From Rhodobacterales bacterium (GTDB lineage: Bacteria > Pseudomonadota > Alphaproteobacteria > Rhodobacterales > Rhodobacteraceae): DNA of 38,314 bases. The DNA lies in contig PDSA01000034.1 of the NCBI GenBank assembly GCA_002748285.1, forward strand, positions 1-38,314, read 5' to 3'. Of the stretch, positions 38,244-38,314 are shown one piece after another. The translations under genes and the position numbers were made by a program. The notes under the pieces are model-generated. The model saw only the letters and a list, made by a program, of their open reading frames with translations. It made no database searches and was not told the DNA's origin. Every line of letters begins with the position of its first letter. Position 1 is the stretch's first letter.

Positions 38244-38314
38244 ATGACAGACACTACACCTGAATCCCAGACCTGCCCATTCTGCTACACCGAGATGGAT
38301 GTTCGGGCTGATGT
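38244..38314 (+). CDS. Start of a possible zinc-ribbon protein (cut by window edge)
   Basis: The frame begins M-T-D-T-T-P-E-S-Q-T-C-P-F-C-Y-T-E-M-D and runs off the window after about 23 codons. C-P-F-C is the first half of a possible zinc ribbon. It begins 4 bases after the secreted-protein stop, with no strong ribosome site. Too little is present to name it. Confidence 0.45.
   Translation, partial: MTDTTPESQTCPFCYTEMDVRAD

Overview
The window is high-GC DNA from an alphaproteobacterium, most likely a member of the Rhodobacterales (Roseobacter/Rhodobacter group). Signs of this are a perfect CIRCE element at groESL, DUF2161 and TIGR01459 proteins, YcgN next to ribF, and a family II (DHH-type) pyrophosphatase. 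Lineage is inferred from gene content, not from a marker gene.

Region 1 (1-13.3 kb). The left edge holds the 3' end of an IS5-type insertion sequence. Then come a TauE/SafE permease and dusA. Next is a minus-strand operon: hyuB-hyuA (hydantoinase/oxoprolinase type) followed by all five parts of a branched-chain-amino-acid-type ABC transporter (livG, livF, livH, livM and the binding protein). A divergent AraC-type regulator shares its upstream region with the operon, and that region contains an exact direct repeat at a 22-bp pitch. The regulator is followed by gene debris: a glutathione S-transferase remnant joined in frame to a frameshifted GFA-type zinc protein.

Region 2 (13.2-26.2 kb). This is core chromosome: groES-groEL with a terminator, CIRCE and a sigma-32-like promoter; a DUF2161 protein; then a plus-strand series ppaC, HAD hydrolase, MaoC hydratase, ribF, ycgN-like, threonine aldolase, pgpA, pncC/cinA, hom, isochorismatase-type hydrolase and recJ. 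Many of these overlap by a few bases. It ends with tRNA-Glu(UUC).

Region 3 (26.2 kb to the right edge). A genomic island abuts the 3' end of tRNA-Glu. A tyrosine integrase, a 61-residue protein and an AlpA/excisionase-like protein form a minus-strand module. Diverging from it is a compact run of eight genes that appears to be a composite defence operon: an XRE regulator, a small two-helix membrane protein, hsdM, a HEPN-type (HI0074 family) protein, a fusion of a minimal nucleotidyltransferase (MNT) with HsdS, a DUF3644 protein, an Abi_C-like protein and hsdR. Most junctions overlap by 4-8 bases. The main discovery candidate is this type I restriction-modification system with a HEPN/MNT pair built in: the MNT domain is covalently part of the specificity subunit and the HEPN partner lies between hsdM and hsdS. 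Two further HEPN-like proteins follow before hsdR. After hsdR are a small XRE regulator, a secreted protein of unknown function behind a good promoter, and the start of one more gene. The island's right end was not found in the window.
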